Below the pieces are notes generated by a model. The model was not told the origin of the DNA. It saw only the letters and a list, made by a program, of their open reading frames with translations, and searched no databases. A stretch of DNA of 64,000 bases. Source: an uncultured Neptuniibacter sp. GTDB lineage: Bacteria; Pseudomonadota; Gammaproteobacteria; Pseudomonadales; Balneatricaceae. Made by a program: the position numbers and the translations under genes. Below are positions 18,004 to 29,206 of the stretch, piece after piece; the stretch's first letter is position 1, and each line of letters starts with the position of its first letter. The stretch lies in the NCBI RefSeq assembly GCF_947498015.1, contig NZ_CANMIR010000010.1:1-64000 (forward strand). Reading direction: 5' to 3'.

Positions 18004-18828
18004 TCAAGCAGTTAATGAACTGCGAAGCTGTTGGATAACGGCAGTAGTATCCGGCTCAACCCCCCGCCAGATATAGAATGACTGGGCTGCCTGCTCCACC
18101 AGCATACCCAAACCATCTAATGCTTTTACCGCACCTTTTTCGCTCGCCCAACGACAAAATGCTGTCGGCTCAGCCGCATACATCATGTCATAGCACCAGG
18201 CATTTTCAGCCAGAATCTGATCAGGAAGGGGAGGCAGCTCACCATGAAGACTTGCAGAGGTTCCATTAATGATCAGATCAAAACATTCCCTGCCCAATGT
18301 TTCATAGCCACACCCTTGAACATCGCCAAATTCCTCTACCAGCGCCGCTAATTCTACCGCCTTGGATGCGGTACGGTTTGCGATCACCACCTTTGAAGGC
18401 TGCTGCTCCAGAACCGGTTGAAGCACCCCTCGAACGGCACCACCAGCTCCGAGAATTAACACCTTCTTATCTTTGATGATGCCACCGTGGTTGCTGATAA
18501 TATCCCGGACCATGCCTATTCCATCGGTATTATCACCACAGATTTGACCCTTCTCATTTTGGTAGAGTGTATTTACCGCACCAGCCAGCTCTGCGCGTGG
18601 GCTACGCACATCTGACAGCGCCCATGCTCTCTGCTTAAATGGAACTGTAATATTTAAACCACCACCTTCGCTCAGGAAAGCTTTAACCTGCGCCTCAAAC
18701 TCTGCTTCAGGCACGCAGATCGCTTCGTAAGTCAGCGCCTGCGATGTACTCTCCGCAAAGGCGCGATGAATATCCGGTGACTTTGAGTGCTTAATGGGAT
18801 TACCAAAGACTGCGTATCGATCGCTCAT
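18004..18828 (-). CDS. aroE: Shikimate dehydrogenase
   Basis: This 274-residue NADP-dependent enzyme reduces 3-dehydroshikimate to shikimate in aromatic amino acid biosynthesis. The substrate motif GNPIKHSKSPDIH is at residues 9-21. Catalytic K67 falls in TVPFKQRAW. The Rossmann motif GAGGAVRGVL is at about residues 127-136, followed by NRTASKA, which in this family binds the NADP phosphate. It lies 33 bp downstream of hemF, in the hemF-aroE pairing also found in Pseudomonas. Confidence 0.96.
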   Translation of the reverse strand: MSDRYAVFGNPIKHSKSPDIHRAFAESTSQALTYEAICVPEAEFEAQVKAFLSEGGGLNITVPFKQRAWALSDVRSPRAELAGAVNTLYQNEKGQICGDNTDGIGMVRDIISNHGGIIKDKKVLILGAGGAVRGVLQPVLEQQPSKVVIANRTASKAVELAALVEEFGDVQGCGYETLGRECFDLIINGTSASLHGELPPLPDQILAENAWCYDMMYAAEPTAFCRWASEKGAVKALDGLGMLVEQAAQSFYIWRGVEPDTTAVIQQLRSSLTA

Positions 18829-18861
18829 CGCGACAATGTCCTTTAAGAGTTAAATCCTGGG

Positions 18862-19785
<924 letters not shown>

Positions 19786-19796
19786 TCACAATTAAA

Positions 19797-20372
19797 TCAG
19801 GCACGCACTAAACGATCAGATTGCAGGTCGCGAATCTGTGTAGGCTGGGCCAATTTACCCAAACTTCCCGGAAGAACATAATCAAGCTCATTTCCGAAGT
19901 AAGTCTTTACTCTCAATAAATCCCTTGCAGGTTCATGCGCTGCGGGATTTGCAGAAGTCGAAACAAGAAATGAACCATAGGATTCCGTTAGATCCTTAAC
20001 AAGTGAGTGATCACTCACTCTCACAGCTACAGCGTGATGCTTCCCTTTTATCCAAGCAGGAATTAAGCCTCTACGATCCGGAATAATCCATGTGTAGGGA
20101 CCAGGCCAGCTAGCCGTCACTTTGTCATATTCTTCAGTCGTGAGATCTTCGAGAAGGAACTCTATCTGCGATAAATTACCGGCAATTAATACCAGTCCTT
20201 TATGCATCGGACGCCGCTTAATGTCGAGGAGATGGGACACAGCCTTCTGGTTAAAAGGGTCACACCCTAATCCCCAGACCGCTTCGGTAGGATAGGCGAT
20301 AACACCACCGCGGCGTATCGCCCTAACTGACTGGTGGACGTGCCACCAGTCGGAAGTCAGATTACAGCTCAC
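19797..20372 (-). CDS. tsaC: Threonylcarbamoyl-AMP synthase TsaC
   Basis: This YrdC/Sua5-family enzyme of about 191 residues makes threonylcarbamoyl-AMP for the tRNA t6A37 modification. The motif AYPTEAVWGLGCDP, KRRPMHKGL and the SANPAA segment are diagnostic. The open frame extends to 20414, but a GTG start at 20372 gives the usual distance to the AYPTEA motif and has GGAG about 10 nt upstream. With this start it overlaps the end of purE by 11 bp, which suggests translational coupling. Confidence 0.9.
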   Translation of the reverse strand: MSCNLTSDWWHVHQSVRAIRRGGVIAYPTEAVWGLGCDPFNQKAVSHLLDIKRRPMHKGLVLIAGNLSQIEFLLEDLTTEEYDKVTASWPGPYTWIIPDRRGLIPAWIKGKHHAVAVRVSDHSLVKDLTESYGSFLVSTSANPAAHEPARDLLRVKTYFGNELDYVLPGSLGKLAQPTQIRDLQSDRLVRA

Positions 20373-20874
20373 CTTTCTGCAGTTTCTCCTGCAAAGCTGC
20401 ATCTTTAGCAACAACAGCGTCAGTGTTAGCCAGACGCTCCTGCTTCAGTCGTTCAGCCAGATCAGCATCGCCTACAGCCATGATCTGCGAAGCCAGGTAA
20501 GCTGCGTTTTTCGCACCAGCTTTACCAATAGCCACTGTAGCAACTGGAATACCACCAGGCATCTGAACAGTTGATAGCAACGCATCCAGACCATCCAAAG
20601 AGGAGTTGATTGGTACGCCAATAACAGGCTTAGTTGTGTTCGCAGCAACAGCACCAGCAAGGTGTGCCGCCATACCTGCTGCACAGATGAACACAACAGC
20701 ACCACGAGCATCGGCATCTTTAACATAGTCGTGAGTCTGAACAGGTGTACGGTGTGCAGAACTAACTTTAATCTCAAACTCAACTTCCAATGAACGCAGA
20801 ACGTCTACAGCAGCGGTCATTACAGGCAGGTCAGAATCAGACCCCATCAAAATCGCAACAAATGGTTTGCTCAT
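20362..20874 (-). CDS. purE: N5-carboxyaminoimidazole ribonucleotide mutase PurE
   Basis: This 170-residue class I PurE converts N5-CAIR to CAIR in purine biosynthesis. The motifs [18 protein letters not shown] and AGMAAHLAG line the active site. Its usual partner purK is not adjacent and not in the window. The gene sits between dprA and tsaC, a place where Pseudomonas-type clusters have no purE, and overlaps tsaC. An AT-rich 150-bp region upstream probably holds its promoter. Confidence 0.95.
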   Translation of the reverse strand: MSKPFVAILMGSDSDLPVMTAAVDVLRSLEVEFEIKVSSAHRTPVQTHDYVKDADARGAVVFICAAGMAAHLAGAVAANTTKPVIGVPINSSLDGLDALLSTVQMPGGIPVATVAIGKAGAKNAAYLASQIMAVGDADLAERLKQERLANTDAVVAKDAALQEKLQKGEL

Positions 20875-21026
20875 TTTCGTCTCAGATAAATTAATTTAAG
20901 AGGGCTGAACACTAAATGTTCAACGCACGATTTGCAACTATTGATAGGTCATAGATATATATAAAAAATCTATAGATAAGCAGGTCGATATTACTTTTTA
21001 TTTAGCCATGAAAAAACTGTGGATTA

Positions 21027-22148
21027 TTAACACCTTATGTAGCCACCAAAGCTCTGTTCAATCACACCTTTTAGCTCAAGCTCCACCAGACTTACACTTA
21101 ATGTAGCTATATCAGAGCCGGTGCGCTCACAGAGCGTATCCACTGAGATAGGATCATAGCCCATCTGATCAAGTAGACGCCTTTCCATTTCACTTAATAC
21201 CAGATCTACAGATCTGCCTAAGGGCTCTTTGGGCTCAGGTGCCATAACTCCCAATAACGACCCAAGCTCACTAACAATATCATCTGCACTCTCAACCAGG
21301 TTGGCCCCGGATTTAATCAACTGATTACACCCCCGGCTCATAGGGTTATTCAACCCACCAGGTATTGCAAATACTTCCCGCCCCTGTTCAATTGCCACAC
21401 GAGCAGTTATCAATGATCCGCTTTTAGGTGCAGCCTCTACCACCAGCACTCCGACACTCATACCACTGATAATACGGTTCCTGCGAGGAAAGTGGCTAGC
21501 CAGCGGAGGTGTTTCAGGGAAAAATTCACTGACCCATGCGCCACCTTGCCTAATGATCTCACTCCCCAGACTACGGTTTCGCGCAGGGTAAATCTTATCC
21601 GCCCCCGTACCCAACACAGCCACTGTAGGTAGTTTCACGTTTACAGCAGCCTGGTGGGCGGCTGCATCAATACCCAAAGCTAACCCAGAGTTAATGGTGA
21701 GCCCTCTCTGAGAAAGGTAGCTGGCAAACTCATAAGCGATTCTAATCCCGCTCGATGAGGCTTTACGGCTTCCAACAATTGCTAGCTGTGGCAGCCCAAT
21801 CGCTGTGAGGTTCCCCCGGACAAAAAGTAGCGGAGGAGGATCATGAATCTCTTTCAGAAGGGTAGGGTAATCGGAATGAGTGATTGGAATAATGTGGTTG
21901 AGGTCACAGCTTTCTGACCACGTCAGAGCTTTACTGATCAAAAGCTCCACTATAGGAGAGGAACCCCACTGTAATTGGTTTAAAGCGGTTATTGTTTCTC
22001 TTTTCAGTCCCAGCCGTTGCCAGTCCGCTTCAGACGCATTCAGGAGCGTTTCAGGCGTCCAGCCTTTTTCCCAAAGCCGTTTATATGAAGCAGGCCCCAG
22101 ATGGGGCAGAGCAGCAACGGCGATCCAGTCCCTTGGATCAGCCGTCAT
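21027..22148 (-). CDS. dprA: DNA-processing protein DprA
   Basis: This 373-residue protein loads RecA onto incoming single-stranded DNA during natural transformation. The Rossmann-like core is visible as VGSRKASSSG, GLALGIDAAAHQAAV, AVLGTGADKIYPARN and REVFAIPGG. N-terminal helix-hairpin-like and C-terminal winged-helix (DLVLSEMERRLLDQM) parts are present, as in full-length family members. The start has a good AAGGAA. It lies 10 bp downstream of the LysM gene on the same strand, the arrangement conserved in Pseudomonas. Confidence 0.95.
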   Translation of the reverse strand: MTADPRDWIAVAALPHLGPASYKRLWEKGWTPETLLNASEADWQRLGLKRETITALNQLQWGSSPIVELLISKALTWSESCDLNHIIPITHSDYPTLLKEIHDPPPLLFVRGNLTAIGLPQLAIVGSRKASSSGIRIAYEFASYLSQRGLTINSGLALGIDAAAHQAAVNVKLPTVAVLGTGADKIYPARNRSLGSEIIRQGGAWVSEFFPETPPLASHFPRRNRIISGMSVGVLVVEAAPKSGSLITARVAIEQGREVFAIPGGLNNPMSRGCNQLIKSGANLVESADDIVSELGSLLGVMAPEPKEPLGRSVDLVLSEMERRLLDQMGYDPISVDTLCERTGSDIATLSVSLVELELKGVIEQSFGGYIRC

Positions 22149-22158
22149 TGTTTATTCC

Positions 22159-23181
22159 TTAAGGTTCACGTATCTCATCACCGATAGATACGACATCGGT
22201 GCTTTCCATAATCAAACCGTAGCTGACCTTTTCAAACACTTTGAAAACCATCAGTTCACCCGAGCGTTCTTGTGGCAGCGTCACCATCTCTTTAGTAATC
22301 GGATCCTTGATCACTTCACCCCGACGGTAGATCGCAAATACATGCCCGCTTTCGAGCCCTTCCCGTTCACCACGGTTAATTGCCACTACGTTAAACTGAC
22401 CCGCATCCTGTACACCGCTCAAGACGGATAAAATGCTGCCACTAACACCTTCAGGTGAAGGTTTAGGATAGAAAATAGAATCGATCCGAGCCTCTTCTGT
22501 CGGTACAACACGATCCAGAACCCGGATCTCTTTGTGCGATTTAATCACATCGAGTGTGATGATATCTTCTGCTTGAGTTGCAACATCAGCATCGGCTATT
22601 TTCAGCATCTCATAACCCAGAAACTCTTCTGTTTCAGGATCCACATACTCATTTGATGCCCGATAAATTCCCTGTCTCGGTTCATTTTCCAGCAATTTGC
22701 CCCGTGCATAGATGCGATCACCGGCACCCGCAATAATACGATTGTTCTGACCGCCAAGCACATACGGAGCATCTTTAAGCAGATCCTCAGACATCACACG
22801 GTTGTCGTTCAGGAAGCTATTGATATCTTTCAGAGGGATCGCGGGGATAGGGCGCTCCAATGGAGAAACACGTGCACGTGGGTAGATGTCTCGTTTCAAC
22901 CCTAAACGCGGTTTGCCATCAACCCATGTTAGGTAGATGATGTCACCAGGGTATATCAGATGAGGATTATCAACCTGCGGGTTCACGCCCCATACTTCAG
23001 GCCACTTCCACGGGCTTTGCAGAAATCTGCCGGAGATATGCCACAACGTATCTCCCTTTACGACCACATATTCCTGGGGATGATCATCACGAAGAAGTAG
23101 ATTGTCTTTCCGTGTTTCCGCCTGAACAGGCGTAAGAGAAATCATCACCAAGGCAAACAAACCGCATAACAATTTTTTCAT
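22159..23181 (-). CDS. LysM domain-containing exported protein
   Basis: This protein of about 340 residues has a Sec signal peptide (MKKLLCGLFALVMISLTPVQA) and one N-terminal LysM domain (YVVVKGDTLWHISGRFL to IYPGDIIYL), expected to bind peptidoglycan. The remainder has no recognised domain. The frame is open to 23244, but the ATG at 23181 begins the signal peptide and has GGGAAC upstream. It is conserved between def and dprA in gammaproteobacteria; the role is not established. Confidence 0.9.
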   Translation of the reverse strand: MKKLLCGLFALVMISLTPVQAETRKDNLLLRDDHPQEYVVVKGDTLWHISGRFLQSPWKWPEVWGVNPQVDNPHLIYPGDIIYLTWVDGKPRLGLKRDIYPRARVSPLERPIPAIPLKDINSFLNDNRVMSEDLLKDAPYVLGGQNNRIIAGAGDRIYARGKLLENEPRQGIYRASNEYVDPETEEFLGYEMLKIADADVATQAEDIITLDVIKSHKEIRVLDRVVPTEEARIDSIFYPKPSPEGVSGSILSVLSGVQDAGQFNVVAINRGEREGLESGHVFAIYRRGEVIKDPITKEMVTLPQERSGELMVFKVFEKVSYGLIMESTDVVSIGDEIREP

Positions 23182-23433
23182 GTCCAGTTCCCTTATTACC
23201 TCAACCCCTAAAACTAGCAGGGGAATGAAGTAACGACAATGCATTGAGCGTTCTAATCAGTATAATAGGCAGAATAATTTATTTCGCTATTGATCTCGAT
23301 ATTATCTTTCGGCTATCAGGCTGAAAAATAGAGCATAAAATCAGAATTCTGCGATGTAGGACTAACTTACCATGTCTTGCACCATGATTCCCATGCAATA
23401 GCCCACTGTAACTCGATTAAATAGACTTATCTC

Positions 23434-23949
23434 ATGGCTAAACTGACCATCCTAGAATATCCAGATCCTCGTTTACGCACTATTGCCGAACCTGTTGAAT
23501 CCGTTGATGACGAGATCCGCAGTCAAATCGACGACATGTTCGAGACCATGTATGCAGCTCCAGGTATCGGCCTGGCTGCAACTCAGGTCAATATTCATAA
23601 ACGCATCGTCACAATTGATGTTTCTGAAGAACAGAATGAACCACTGGTTCTGATCAATCCAGAATTCGAAGTTCTGGATGATGAGGAGCAAAAATATCAG
23701 GAAGGATGCCTGTCTGTACCCGGCTTTTATGAAGATGTGAAACGACCGCAGCGCGTCAAACTCAATGCACTGGATTACAACGGTGAAGCCTATGAACTCG
23801 AAGCAGAAGGTCTTCTGGCCGTCTGCATCCAACATGAGCTGGACCACCTGAATGGCAAGCTGTTTGTAGATTATATCTCGATGCTGAAGCGTAATCGTAT
23901 TAAGAACAAGCTTGAGAAGATCCACAAAATGCAGGAAAAACAGGCGTAA
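23434..23949 (+). CDS. def: Peptide deformylase
   Basis: This 171-residue metalloenzyme removes the formyl group from nascent N-terminal fMet. All three signature motifs are present: GIGLAATQ (near residue 46), EGCLSVPG (Cys ligand near residue 92) and QHELDHLNG (two His ligands and catalytic Glu). It is divergent from the LysM gene and heads the def-fmt-rsmB-trkA-trkH series. A hairpin terminator before fmt suggests partial uncoupling. Confidence 0.97.
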   Translation: MAKLTILEYPDPRLRTIAEPVESVDDEIRSQIDDMFETMYAAPGIGLAATQVNIHKRIVTIDVSEEQNEPLVLINPEFEVLDDEEQKYQEGCLSVPGFYEDVKRPQRVKLNALDYNGEAYELEAEGLLAVCIQHELDHLNGKLFVDYISMLKRNRIKNKLEKIHKMQEKQA

Positions 23950-23969
23950 AACTACTTTTAAGCTTTTTA

Positions 23970-24004
23970 ACAGGCTTGCCGGGATTCCAGCAGGCCTGTT
24001 TTTC
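23970..24004 (+). terminator. Intrinsic terminator after def
   Basis: ACAGGCTTGC (23970-23979) pairs with GCAGGCCTGT (23990-23999), giving 10 bp with one G-U pair and a 10-nt loop. A T-rich tail (TTTTTCTTT) follows. It sits in the def-fmt gap, so some fmt transcription may come from read-through or a local promoter. Confidence 0.7.
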
Positions 24005-24018
24005 TTTGGAGAAGATTC

Positions 24019-24963
24019 ATGTCGGATAAAGCACTACGCATTATTTTTGCGGGCACTCCAGATTTCGCAGCCGCTAACCTGCAGGCTCTTTTGGATTCAG
24101 AGCATGAGGTGATCGCTGTATACACCCAACCTGACAAAAAGGGCAAACGTAAAAATCAGCTGGCACCACGCCCCGTCAAAGAGCTCGCTATTAAACATGA
24201 GATTCCCGTTTATCAGCCTGCAACATTAAAAACCGCCGAAGAGCAGCAAGTACTTACCAACCTGAAAGCAGACATCGTGGTTGTAGTTGCCTATGGCATG
24301 CTCCTACCAAAAGCGGTTCTGGATATCCCTAGATTGGGTTGCATCAATGTTCATGGATCACTCCTCCCTCGCTGGCGGGGAGCTGCACCTGTTGAGCGAT
24401 CGATGCTCGCACAAGATAATAAAACCGGTGTCACTATCATGCAGATGGATGAAGGCCTCGATACCGGAGATATGCTTTACAAAGTTGAAACCGCAATTGA
24501 AAGCACTGACACAGCAGCCGGCTTGTTCAAACGCCTGGAAACCATTGGGTGTGATGCCCTAATTTCCACCCTAAAACTTTTGCAAACTGATTGCGCTAAA
24601 CCAGAGCCCCAGGAAGACTCGCTTGCGACATACGCCAGCAAGCTAAGCAAAAACGAGGGCTGCATCGATTGGGAAAACAGTGCCTCTCAGATCGACCTTC
24701 AACTCAGGGCGCTCAGCCCACGAATCGCTGTCACCTTTAAACACGGTGACGACCTGATTAAATTACTCGGTTGCGAGATCGTGAATGCGTCAGGCCACCC
24801 TGGTGAAATACTCGCTTCTGATAAAAAAAGTATCGTTGTAGCCTGTGGCACAGATGCGATCAAAATGACCCAGCTACAGCTCCCAGGTAAAAAGCCAATG
24901 GATACCGCAGCGGTTCTAAACTCCAAACGCGAGCAATTCAGCGCAGGCGTCCGATTAGGGTAA
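24019..24963 (+). CDS. fmt: Methionyl-tRNA formyltransferase
   Basis: This 314-residue enzyme formylates Met-tRNA(fMet) with 10-formyl-THF to make the initiator tRNA. The N-terminal formyltransferase domain contains AGTPDFAAANLQALL, VHGSLLPRWRGAAP and MDEGLDTGDML. The C-terminal OB-like tRNA-binding domain covers about residues 210-314. A GGAGAAG ribosome binding site is close to the ATG. Six bases separate it from rsmB. Confidence 0.97.
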   Translation: MSDKALRIIFAGTPDFAAANLQALLDSEHEVIAVYTQPDKKGKRKNQLAPRPVKELAIKHEIPVYQPATLKTAEEQQVLTNLKADIVVVVAYGMLLPKAVLDIPRLGCINVHGSLLPRWRGAAPVERSMLAQDNKTGVTIMQMDEGLDTGDMLYKVETAIESTDTAAGLFKRLETIGCDALISTLKLLQTDCAKPEPQEDSLATYASKLSKNEGCIDWENSASQIDLQLRALSPRIAVTFKHGDDLIKLLGCEIVNASGHPGEILASDKKSIVVACGTDAIKMTQLQLPGKKPMDTAAVLNSKREQFSAGVRLG

Positions 24964-24969
24964 CCATAG

Positions 24970-26268
24970 ATGACAACCAATGTTCGCGTACTTGCCGCAC
25001 AGGTATTAACCCCTTTACTTAAAAATAAAGGCTCACTCAATACGCACTTTGCGGCTGTCGAGCGTCGCTGCCCTGAGAAAGACCGCGGCTTACTACGCGA
25101 ACTTTGCTACGGCACGATGCGCTATCACCCTCAGCTGAACTGTATTATCAAGCTGTTGCAAAACCGGCCGTTTAAGTTTCGAGATATCGATATTAAAGCG
25201 ATTGCACTCATCGGTTTGTATCAACTGCAACACACCCGCATACCCGAACATGCTGCCATCAATGAGTGTGTTGAAGCCTGCAAAGAGATTGATAAAGCCT
25301 GGGCTGGTAGGGTGATCAATGCCCTGCTGCGCCGCTTTCAACGTGAACAGGATATTCTCGAAACAGAGCTGGCTGAGAATGAATCCTACCGTTATAACCA
25401 TCCAGACTGGATGATCGCTAAGCTAAAAAATAACTGGCCTCAACACTGGCAACAGATACTTGAAGCTAACAACACACAAGCACCGCTGACACTTCGTATT
25501 AATAAGCGCGCCACTGACAGAGCAAGCTACTTAAAACAGCTGCTGCCTATAATCGGAGCCACAGAAACCGAACACAGCTCAGTAGGCATTCGCCTGGATG
25601 GCTCTTTAAATGTAGAAAGCCTTCCCGGATATGACGTAGGTGCATTCAGTGTTCAGGATGAAGCTGCACAGCTCGCTACCGAACTTCTTAATCTCCAACC
25701 GGGCTTCCGTGTTCTTGATGCCTGTGCTGCTCCGGGTGGCAAGCTGTCTCACATTCTTGAATCCCAAGCCAATCTGAACACTGTTGACGCGATCGAGCTG
25801 GAAGGGAAGCGCGCAACCCGTATCAACGAAAATCTGAAACGACTGCGGCTCAAAGCCAATGTTCTGATCGCAGACGCTTCAACACAGGAATGGTGGGACG
25901 GTAAACACTATGACCGTATTCTGCTGGATGCCCCCTGTTCCGCCACCGGCGTTATCCGTAAAAACCCGGATATAAAGTACCTGCGGAAAGGAGAGGATAT
26001 TCATACCATTTCGCAACTTCAGTTTGCTATTTTAAGCAACTGCTGGCCCATGCTAAAACCTGGAGGCCAGCTACTGTATGCAACCTGCTCGATCTTTCCA
26101 CAGGAAAACGAACGTCTGGTAAAACGTTTTATAGCTGAAACAGATGATGTAACCCATCTGCCGATCAAAGCAGGATGGGGTATTGAAAGAGAAGTTGGCC
26201 GCCAACTATTCCCACAAGTGGGTGGTCATGATGGTTTCTATTATGCACTGCTGGAAAAAACAGAGTAA
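24970..26268 (+). CDS. rsmB: 16S rRNA m5C967 methyltransferase RsmB
   Basis: This 432-residue SAM-dependent methyltransferase has an N-terminal NusB-like RNA-binding domain (about residues 5-140) and a C-terminal Rossmann methyltransferase domain. Motifs are LDACAAPGGKLSHILE (SAM binding), LLDAPCSATGVIRKNPD (first catalytic Cys region) and LLYATCSIFPQENE (nucleophile Cys). It follows fmt by 6 bp and precedes trkA. Confidence 0.96.
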   Translation: MTTNVRVLAAQVLTPLLKNKGSLNTHFAAVERRCPEKDRGLLRELCYGTMRYHPQLNCIIKLLQNRPFKFRDIDIKAIALIGLYQLQHTRIPEHAAINECVEACKEIDKAWAGRVINALLRRFQREQDILETELAENESYRYNHPDWMIAKLKNNWPQHWQQILEANNTQAPLTLRINKRATDRASYLKQLLPIIGATETEHSSVGIRLDGSLNVESLPGYDVGAFSVQDEAAQLATELLNLQPGFRVLDACAAPGGKLSHILESQANLNTVDAIELEGKRATRINENLKRLRLKANVLIADASTQEWWDGKHYDRILLDAPCSATGVIRKNPDIKYLRKGEDIHTISQLQFAILSNCWPMLKPGGQLLYATCSIFPQENERLVKRFIAETDDVTHLPIKAGWGIEREVGRQLFPQVGGHDGFYYALLEKTE

Positions 26269-26322
26269 GCTCATAGCGATAGGCTTTACTTTAAGCATCC
26301 AAGCAGCAGTAAAAGGCTGATC

Positions 26323-27699
26323 ATGAAGATCATTATTCTTGGTGCCGGACAGGTTGGCGGCACACTGGCTGAAAACCTGGCAAGCGAAGACAACGACATT
26401 ACCGTCGTCGACACAGACACAGGTCGATTACGAGAACTTCAGGACCGACTCGATATTCGTACGATCGAGGGCAAAGCATCCTATCCATCGGTACTTGATC
26501 AGGCCGGTGCCCAGGATGCCGATATGCTGATTGCGGTAACCAACTCCGATGAAGTCAATATGATTGCCTGTCATGTTGGTCAGACCCTCTTCAACACTCC
26601 GACCAAGATTGCCCGTGTTCGCGAGCATGATTATCTCAACAAGAACCAGAAGATCTTTGGCGAGAAGGGCATTCCTATCGATGTACGTATCAGTCCTGAG
26701 CTTCTGGTAACCAAGCATATTAAACGTCTGATTCAACACCCCGGCGCACTTCAAGTGCTTGATTTCGCCGATGCCAAGGCTCAACTGGTTGCTGTAAAAG
26801 CGTATTACGGTGGCCCACTCGTAGGCCGTGAGATCTCCTACCTACGTGCCCATATGCCTTCGGTAGATACCCGTGTAGCGGCTATCTTCAGAAGCGGTAG
26901 CCCAATCATCCCGAAAGGGGATACCGTGATCGAGGCGGATGATGAGGTATTTTTCATTGCGGCCCGCAAAGATATCCGTGCGGTGATGAGCGAACTTCGC
27001 CGTCTGGATCACCCTTATAAACGTATCATTATCGCTGGCGGCGGTAATATTGGTGCACGCCTGGCAGAGTCCATTGAAGATCACTGTCAGGTTAAGATCA
27101 TCGAACGCGATATACGTCGCTGTAACCATCTTGCCCGCAACCTCGACAACACCATTGTGCTACAGGGCAGCGCATCAGATCGCGAGCTACTGATTGAAGA
27201 GAACATCGAAGACACAGACGTGTTCTGTGCGCTGACCAATGATGACGAGGCCAATATCATGGCCTCTATGCTGGCGAAACGACAGGGCGCTCGTACTGTG
27301 ATGACCCTGATTAACAACCCCGCCTATGTTGATCTGGTTCAGGGCGGTGCGATCGATATCGCGATATCACCTCAACAAACTACCATTGGCGCACTGCTGA
27401 CACATGTTCGCCGTGGTGATGTTGTCGCGGTTCACTCTCTGCGGCGTGGAGCTGCAGAAGCACTGGAAGCGGTCGCGCATGGCGACAAATCCTCATCAAA
27501 GGTGGTTGGACGTACTATTGAGGAGATTAATCTCCCACCAGGTACAACAATCGGTGCGATTGTTCGTAATGATGAGGTACTCATCGCTCACGATGATGTC
27601 GTGGTCGAGAGCGGGGACCATGTAATTCTGTTTCTGGTTGATAAGCGACGTATCAATGAAGTTGAGCGTCTGTTCCAGGTTGGCCTGACATTTTTCTAA
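26323..27699 (+). CDS. trkA: Trk potassium transporter regulatory subunit TrkA
   Basis: This 458-residue cytosolic NAD-binding protein gates the Trk potassium channel. It has two tandem RCK units, each with a Rossmann glycine motif: [14 protein letters not shown] at residue 7 and [14 protein letters not shown] near residue 239. Each is followed by a TrkA-C domain. It lies directly upstream of trkH (15-bp gap), forming the complete transporter pair. Confidence 0.97.
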   Translation: MKIIILGAGQVGGTLAENLASEDNDITVVDTDTGRLRELQDRLDIRTIEGKASYPSVLDQAGAQDADMLIAVTNSDEVNMIACHVGQTLFNTPTKIARVREHDYLNKNQKIFGEKGIPIDVRISPELLVTKHIKRLIQHPGALQVLDFADAKAQLVAVKAYYGGPLVGREISYLRAHMPSVDTRVAAIFRSGSPIIPKGDTVIEADDEVFFIAARKDIRAVMSELRRLDHPYKRIIIAGGGNIGARLAESIEDHCQVKIIERDIRRCNHLARNLDNTIVLQGSASDRELLIEENIEDTDVFCALTNDDEANIMASMLAKRQGARTVMTLINNPAYVDLVQGGAIDIAISPQQTTIGALLTHVRRGDVVAVHSLRRGAAEALEAVAHGDKSSSKVVGRTIEEINLPPGTTIGAIVRNDEVLIAHDDVVVESGDHVILFLVDKRRINEVERLFQVGLTFF

Positions 27700-27714
27700 G
27701 CGGAATCAGCGTAG

Positions 27715-29163
27715 ATGCATTACAAAGTTATCCTTCGTATTCTGGGCATACTGCTGATGATCTTCAGCATCTCAATGTTGCCTCCGCTGGCTATCTCCTA
27801 TCTGTATAACGATGGCGCTGAACTTGCATTCATCTCAGGGTTTCTCATCACCCTGATGACCGGTTTTTTTATCTGGATACCGGTCTACCGTGTTCGACAA
27901 GATTTGCGTACTCGTGATGGCTTCCTGATCACTGTTCTCTTCTGGTCGGTGCTGGGGTTGTTTGGTGCATTTCCGTTTATGCTAACAGAAAGTCCCCACC
28001 TCACATTTATCGACGCTCTTTTTGAATCACTCTCAGGTCTCACGACGACGGGAGCGACGGTCATTACCGGAATCGACGCTCTACCTAAATCCATTCTCTT
28101 TTACCGCCAGGAGCTACAGTGGCTCGGAGGCATGGGTATTATCGTTCTGGCTGTTGCTATCCTGCCCATGCTGGGAATCGGTGGGATGCAGCTCTACCGC
28201 GCGGAAACACCAGGCCCGGTTAAAGATTCGAAACTCACACCCCGTATTACAGAAACGGCAAAAGCCCTCTGGTATATCTACCTCTCACTCACCCTAACCT
28301 GTGCAGCGGGGTACTGGCTTGCAGGCATGGATGTTTTCGACGCTATCAGTCATAGCTTTTCGACGGTTGCTATCGGCGGATTTTCAACTCATGACGCCAG
28401 TATCGGCTACTTTGATTCTGTTGCGATTGAGCTGATCTGCATCTTTTTTATGACAATCTCAGCAGTCAATTTTGGTTTGCATTTTTTTGCCTGGCGTCAG
28501 CATACGCTTATGCATTACCTCAAGGATCCGGAGTTTAAGTTTTACCTATCCACCCTGGCGGGCATCACTCTGATTGCACTGGTCGCTCTGATTGTCACTA
28601 ACACCTACACTCCGGGCGAGTCACTACGTAAAGCTGCTTTTATGGTGGTATCCATCGCCACTACGACCGGCTTCGCCACTGCCGATTTTGCCCACTGGCC
28701 TGTTATGCTGCCTTTTCTATTGTTCGTTGCCGCATTTGCGGGCGGCTGTGCAGGTTCAACCGGTGGCGGAATGAAGGTTATCCGTGTGTTACTGATCCTC
28801 AAACAGGGTTACCGGGAGATCCAACGATTGGTTCACCCCAATGCGATCATACCGGTTAAACTGGGTAAAAAGCCGATCTCAGATAAAGTGCTCGAAGCGG
28901 TATGGGGGTTCTTTTCGGTCTACCTGATTGTCTTTGTCATCATGCTGATTGTCTTGTTGGCAACAGGACTCGATCAGGTGACGGCCTGGTCAGCAGTCGG
29001 GGCAACCCTTAATAATTTGGGGCCGGGGTTAGGTGATGTTTCAGCACATTACGGCGACTTGAATGAACCCGCTAAATGGGTTCTTTGCTTCGCTATGCTT
29101 CTGGGGCGCCTGGAAGTATTTACACTACTGGTTCTGTTTACACCCGCTTTCTGGAAGCGTTAA
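27715..29163 (+). CDS. trkH: Trk potassium uptake channel subunit TrkH/TrkI
   Basis: This 482-residue polytopic inner-membrane protein of the SKT superfamily has hydrophobic segments throughout. The four pore loops with selectivity-filter Gly are partly visible as LTTTGATVI, STVAIGGFSTHD, IATTTGFATAD and TLNNLGPGLGD. Together with TrkA it drives K+ uptake, fitting osmotic adaptation in a marine bacterium. It cannot be told apart as TrkH or TrkI from sequence reading alone. Confidence 0.95.
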   Translation: MHYKVILRILGILLMIFSISMLPPLAISYLYNDGAELAFISGFLITLMTGFFIWIPVYRVRQDLRTRDGFLITVLFWSVLGLFGAFPFMLTESPHLTFIDALFESLSGLTTTGATVITGIDALPKSILFYRQELQWLGGMGIIVLAVAILPMLGIGGMQLYRAETPGPVKDSKLTPRITETAKALWYIYLSLTLTCAAGYWLAGMDVFDAISHSFSTVAIGGFSTHDASIGYFDSVAIELICIFFMTISAVNFGLHFFAWRQHTLMHYLKDPEFKFYLSTLAGITLIALVALIVTNTYTPGESLRKAAFMVVSIATTTGFATADFAHWPVMLPFLLFVAAFAGGCAGSTGGGMKVIRVLLILKQGYREIQRLVHPNAIIPVKLGKKPISDKVLEAVWGFFSVYLIVFVIMLIVLLATGLDQVTAWSAVGATLNNLGPGLGDVSAHYGDLNEPAKWVLCFAMLLGRLEVFTLLVLFTPAFWKR

Positions 29164-29206
29164 ACAGTTTTAGCTTCTGCCACCAACTGATAAGAAGAGT
29201 ATAGAG

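Noticed and set aside
22868..22886. CACGTGCACGTG in the LysM gene as another partition site
   Set aside because: It has the CACGTG core twice but lacks the GTTT/AAAC flanks needed for parS.
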